Below are positions 61,924 to 64,000 of a stretch of DNA of 64,000 nt, piece by piece. The stretch comes from Clostridia bacterium (lineage in GTDB: Bacteria; Bacillota; Clostridia; Oscillospirales; Acutalibacteraceae): contig JAFSEP010000018.1 of NCBI GenBank assembly GCA_017435665.1, positions 1-64,000 on the forward strand, read 5' to 3'. Every line of letters starts with the position of its first letter. Position 1 is the stretch's first letter. Below the pieces are notes generated by a model. That model was given only the letters and a program-made list of their open reading frames with translations, was not told the origin of the DNA and searched no databases. Made by a program: the position numbers and the translations under genes.

Positions 61924-62610
61924 ATGAAAAGAATACTTGTTGTAGACGACGATACCGATATTTCTCTCCTTGTGGCAGACGCTCTTGAGGATGAAGGCTT
62001 TGAGGTAACGGTGAAAAACGATTCTCTGCAGGCACTTGAATACATACAGGAAAACAAAAGCAATATTTCTCTTATTCTTCTTGACATAATGATGCCCAAC
62101 CTCAGCGGTCTTGACCTTTGCAAAAAAATCAGAGATGAAATTATGTGTCCCATTATCCTGGTTTCTGCCAAAAGCAAAACAATGGATAAGGTTATCGGTC
62201 TTGAAATGGGCGCAGATGACTATATTGCAAAGCCATTCGTTGTTGAAGAGCTTGTGGCAAGAGTAAAGGCGCATCTCAGACGTGAAAGCAGAACTGATGC
62301 ATCGGATAACAAGATAATCCGTATCGGTGAAATTGAACTGAGAACAGAAAGCTTCGAGGTTTTCAAAAACGGTGAGCCGGTACCGTTTTCCACAAGAGAA
62401 TTCCAGCTTCTTCAGTATCTTATGGAAAACGCAGGCAAGGTGCTTACCAGAGAACAGATTTTCTCAAGCGTCTGGGATACGGAATACGGTGATATCGGTA
62501 CGGTTGCGGTAAACATAAAGAGCATACGTGACAAAATCGACAAAAACAACGAATACATAAAAACCGTCTGGGGCGTGGGATATAAATTCGTTAAGGTTAC
62601 AGGTATCTGA
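61924..62610 (+). CDS. OmpR-type response regulator
   Basis: 228 residues. Receiver domain with acidic pocket (VVDDD) and phosphoacceptor Asp54 in LLDIMMPN, followed by VSAKSKTMDK with the conserved Lys, then a winged-helix DNA-binding domain (REFQLLQYLMENAGKVLTRE and the KSIRDKID...VWGVGYKF end). GGAGGTTCAAT precedes the ATG. It forms an operon with the sensor kinase two bases downstream. Confidence 0.94.
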   Translation: MKRILVVDDDTDISLLVADALEDEGFEVTVKNDSLQALEYIQENKSNISLILLDIMMPNLSGLDLCKKIRDEIMCPIILVSAKSKTMDKVIGLEMGADDYIAKPFVVEELVARVKAHLRRESRTDASDNKIIRIGEIELRTESFEVFKNGEPVPFSTREFQLLQYLMENAGKVLTREQIFSSVWDTEYGDIGTVAVNIKSIRDKIDKNNEYIKTVWGVGYKFVKVTGI

Positions 62611-62612
62611 TT

Positions 62613-63899
62613 ATGTTAAAAAGCAAAAGATTCAATATGATTATTGCCATCTTCTGCTTCGGCGCAGTTATGCTTCTGAACTATTATTACCTGCACAACG
62701 TGGGTCAGGAGATACAGAAATACTCTCAGCGTGATGAAAAAATCCTTCAGGATTACAGCGCAGAGATTGTCGAAAGACTGAAAAACGCCGAAAGCTCGGA
62801 GCTCTGGCAAGGAATTATTGATGAATATGAATATACCGTTGTGGTAATCGAAGACAGCAACGGAACAGACATCTTACAGACAACAAACAAGTCTTTCTCT
62901 GTCCTCGACACCAAGGTTCAGCAGGTTTTTGCCTATGAGGGCGAAGCCTACCTGATAAAAATTTCCGCATATTTTCTCAGAGAATACCTTTCGGATTCGG
63001 GCTATCTTTTCCGTTTTGTGCTTATGGCACTGCTCATAGGTGCTTTCCTTCTCCTTCTTTTCGTGCTGGCGGTTTATACAATTATGCTCAGACCTGTGTA
63101 TAAGCTTTATGACTCTATTGAGAAGTATGAAAAGGGTGAAAAAATAAAGAGGATGCGGGGACGTACCGAAACAGCTCTGCTTCAGAACAGATTTGTGGAT
63201 ATGCTTGAAACCATAGAAAAGCAACAGCAGGATCAAAGAAGAATTATCGCTTCAATTTCTCACGATATAAAAACTCCCCTCACATCAATTATGGGCTATG
63301 CAGAGCTTTTGAAAAAAGACAGCATTTCTCAGGAAAGAAAGGAACGCTATCTCGGGATTATATATGACAAGTCAACCCATATCCGAGATATCATAGACGA
63401 TTTCGACGAATACCTGAGCTATAATATGGAAAGCAGTCTCAAAAAGCAAAGAATGCCCGTTGACCTTATGATGGCAAAGCTCACCGAATCCTATGATGAC
63501 GAGCTTGAGCACCTTGGTGTAAATTTCATTTATAACCATACGGAAAATAACCGGATTGTGGACGTTGACATTCAGAAAATGAGACGTGTCTTCGGAAACA
63601 TTATAAGTAATTCTCTCAAGCACTTCAAATCCGAAAGAAAAATCATTCAGGTTGTCTGCGAAAATGAGGCAGACGACGTTAAGATCATAGTTTCGGATAA
63701 CGGAGAGGGTGTTGCACCCGAAAAGCTCCAGGTTGTTTTCGAGCCCCTTTACACCTCTGACGAGGGCAGAAAGGTTGCAGGTCTCGGTCTTGCTATATGC
63801 AAGGAAATCGTTGAGGGCCACGCAGGCACAATCAAAGCCGAAAGATCAGCTTACGGCGGTCTTTCAATTGTGATAAAGCTTAAAACAATTCACGATTAA
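62613..63899 (+). CDS. Sensor histidine kinase
   Basis: 428 residues: two membrane helices (~8-26 and ~129-152) around a ~100-residue extracytoplasmic sensor, a short HAMP-like linker, the dimerisation domain with phosphoacceptor His217 in ASISHDIKTPLTS, and a HATPase domain (NIISNSLKHF, DNGEGVAPEKL, GLGLAICKEIVEG). It starts two bases after the response regulator stop, so translation is coupled. The stimulus is unknown; the Asp/Glu-rich sensor has no family I recognise. Confidence 0.93.
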   Translation: MLKSKRFNMIIAIFCFGAVMLLNYYYLHNVGQEIQKYSQRDEKILQDYSAEIVERLKNAESSELWQGIIDEYEYTVVVIEDSNGTDILQTTNKSFSVLDTKVQQVFAYEGEAYLIKISAYFLREYLSDSGYLFRFVLMALLIGAFLLLLFVLAVYTIMLRPVYKLYDSIEKYEKGEKIKRMRGRTETALLQNRFVDMLETIEKQQQDQRRIIASISHDIKTPLTSIMGYAELLKKDSISQERKERYLGIIYDKSTHIRDIIDDFDEYLSYNMESSLKKQRMPVDLMMAKLTESYDDELEHLGVNFIYNHTENNRIVDVDIQKMRRVFGNIISNSLKHFKSERKIIQVVCENEADDVKIIVSDNGEGVAPEKLQVVFEPLYTSDEGRKVAGLGLAICKEIVEGHAGTIKAERSAYGGLSIVIKLKTIHD

Positions 63900-63905
63900 T
63901 AACGT

Positions 63906-63935
63906 ATTAAACGGGCGGATTTCCGCCCGTTTAAT
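63906..63935. terminator. Bidirectional terminator at the window's right end
   Basis: ATTAAACGGGCGG (63906-63918)/CCGCCCGTTTAAT (63923-63935), 13 bp perfect, loop ATTT. It is a variant of the palindrome repeated at 32201, 33009 and 34125 (core CGGGCGG/CCGCCCG). It serves the sensor kinase and a convergent gene. Confidence 0.88.
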
Positions 63936-63957
63936 CTTGCATTGTGAACTGCTTCAG

Positions 63958-64000
63958 TTATCCAGCATCAGCTTCCGCATTTTCAGCAGAAGCTGTTTTT
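63958..64000 (-). CDS. C-terminal end of a convergent gene
   Basis: The minus-strand frame ending at TAA (63960-63958) encodes KTASAENAEADAG. Its Ala/Glu-rich end followed by the bidirectional terminator suggests the real C-terminus of a protein that continues past the window. Family unknown. Confidence 0.5.
   Translation of the reverse strand, partial: KTASAENAEADAG

Noticed and set aside
1-64000. tRNA, rRNA, tmRNA and phage or transposase genes
   Set aside because: None recognised by eye on either strand; a dedicated RNA search could still find a small RNA in the repeat-rich gaps.

Overview
The window looks like a chromosomal segment of a spore-forming, anaerobic, low-to-moderate GC gut Clostridia, most likely Oscillospiraceae/Ruminococcaceae. 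The support is an alpha/beta-type small acid-soluble spore protein, rubrerythrin and a clostridial ferredoxin, a T-box leader on ileS, a ZTP riboswitch on the purine operon, the PyrK/PyrDB form of dihydroorotate dehydrogenase, and intergenic GC-rich repeats of a kind common in gut Clostridia. The family assignment is inference. No rRNA, tRNA, CRISPR array, intact insertion sequence or prophage was seen.

Layout. 1-5.4 kb: start of an unknown gene, the arabinose operon araB-araA-araD (minus strand) and a glycerophosphodiester phosphodiesterase. 5.5-18.4 kb: a long purine operon, purE-purC-purF-purM-purN-purO-purH(AICAR transformylase)-glyA-purD-purL, behind a ZTP riboswitch whose last conserved segment overlaps an intrinsic terminator. 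With purB and purA encoded elsewhere it would run from PRPP to IMP, and GlyA supplies one-carbon units. Its PurF lacks the N-terminal catalytic cysteine. 18.5-24.4 kb: a His-rich exported peptide, a tiny membrane protein with a sorting-signal-like tail, phosphohexomutase, an oligopeptide-binding lipoprotein, coupled nth/ogg DNA repair genes and a small tail-anchored protein. 24.4-27.4 kb: an accessory zone with three C-terminal fragments of Rhs-type proteins, each followed by a different orphan gene and separated by the same dispersed repeat. 27.4-30.1 kb: an ECF sigma/anti-sigma/secreted-protein operon.

30.4-34.1 kb: spore protein, M29 aminopeptidase, then a small accessory island (XRE regulator, SLOG-like protein, RhuM-like protein) marked by three identical copies of a palindromic repeat. 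34.2-37.9 kb: ileS with a T-box leader set unusually far upstream by dispersed repeats. 38.0-46.6 kb: the pyrimidine operon pyrC-carB-pyrK-pyrD-pyrF-pyrE-pyrB (minus strand) from a strong promoter. pyrB carries a PyrI-type zinc domain and carA is absent. 46.8-49.1 kb: serC-serA. 49.3-52.6 kb: rubrerythrin, a membrane protein, a tRNA methyltransferase, a ferredoxin and an unknown envelope protein. 52.7-55.4 kb: proS (archaeal/eukaryal type) and a polytopic membrane protein whose ribosome-binding site is predicted to be sequestered in a hairpin. 55.5-61.5 kb: hemW, then asnS-aminotransferase-lepA (minus strand). 61.9-63.9 kb: a two-component system, and the tail of a convergent gene at the window edge.

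The housekeeping genes are ordinary. The most unusual material is the Rhs remnant/orphan-gene array, the Cys-less PurF, the PyrB-PyrI zinc-domain fusion, several precise hairpins in leaders or operon junctions, and a mosaic family of intergenic repeats that occupies nearly every long gap.
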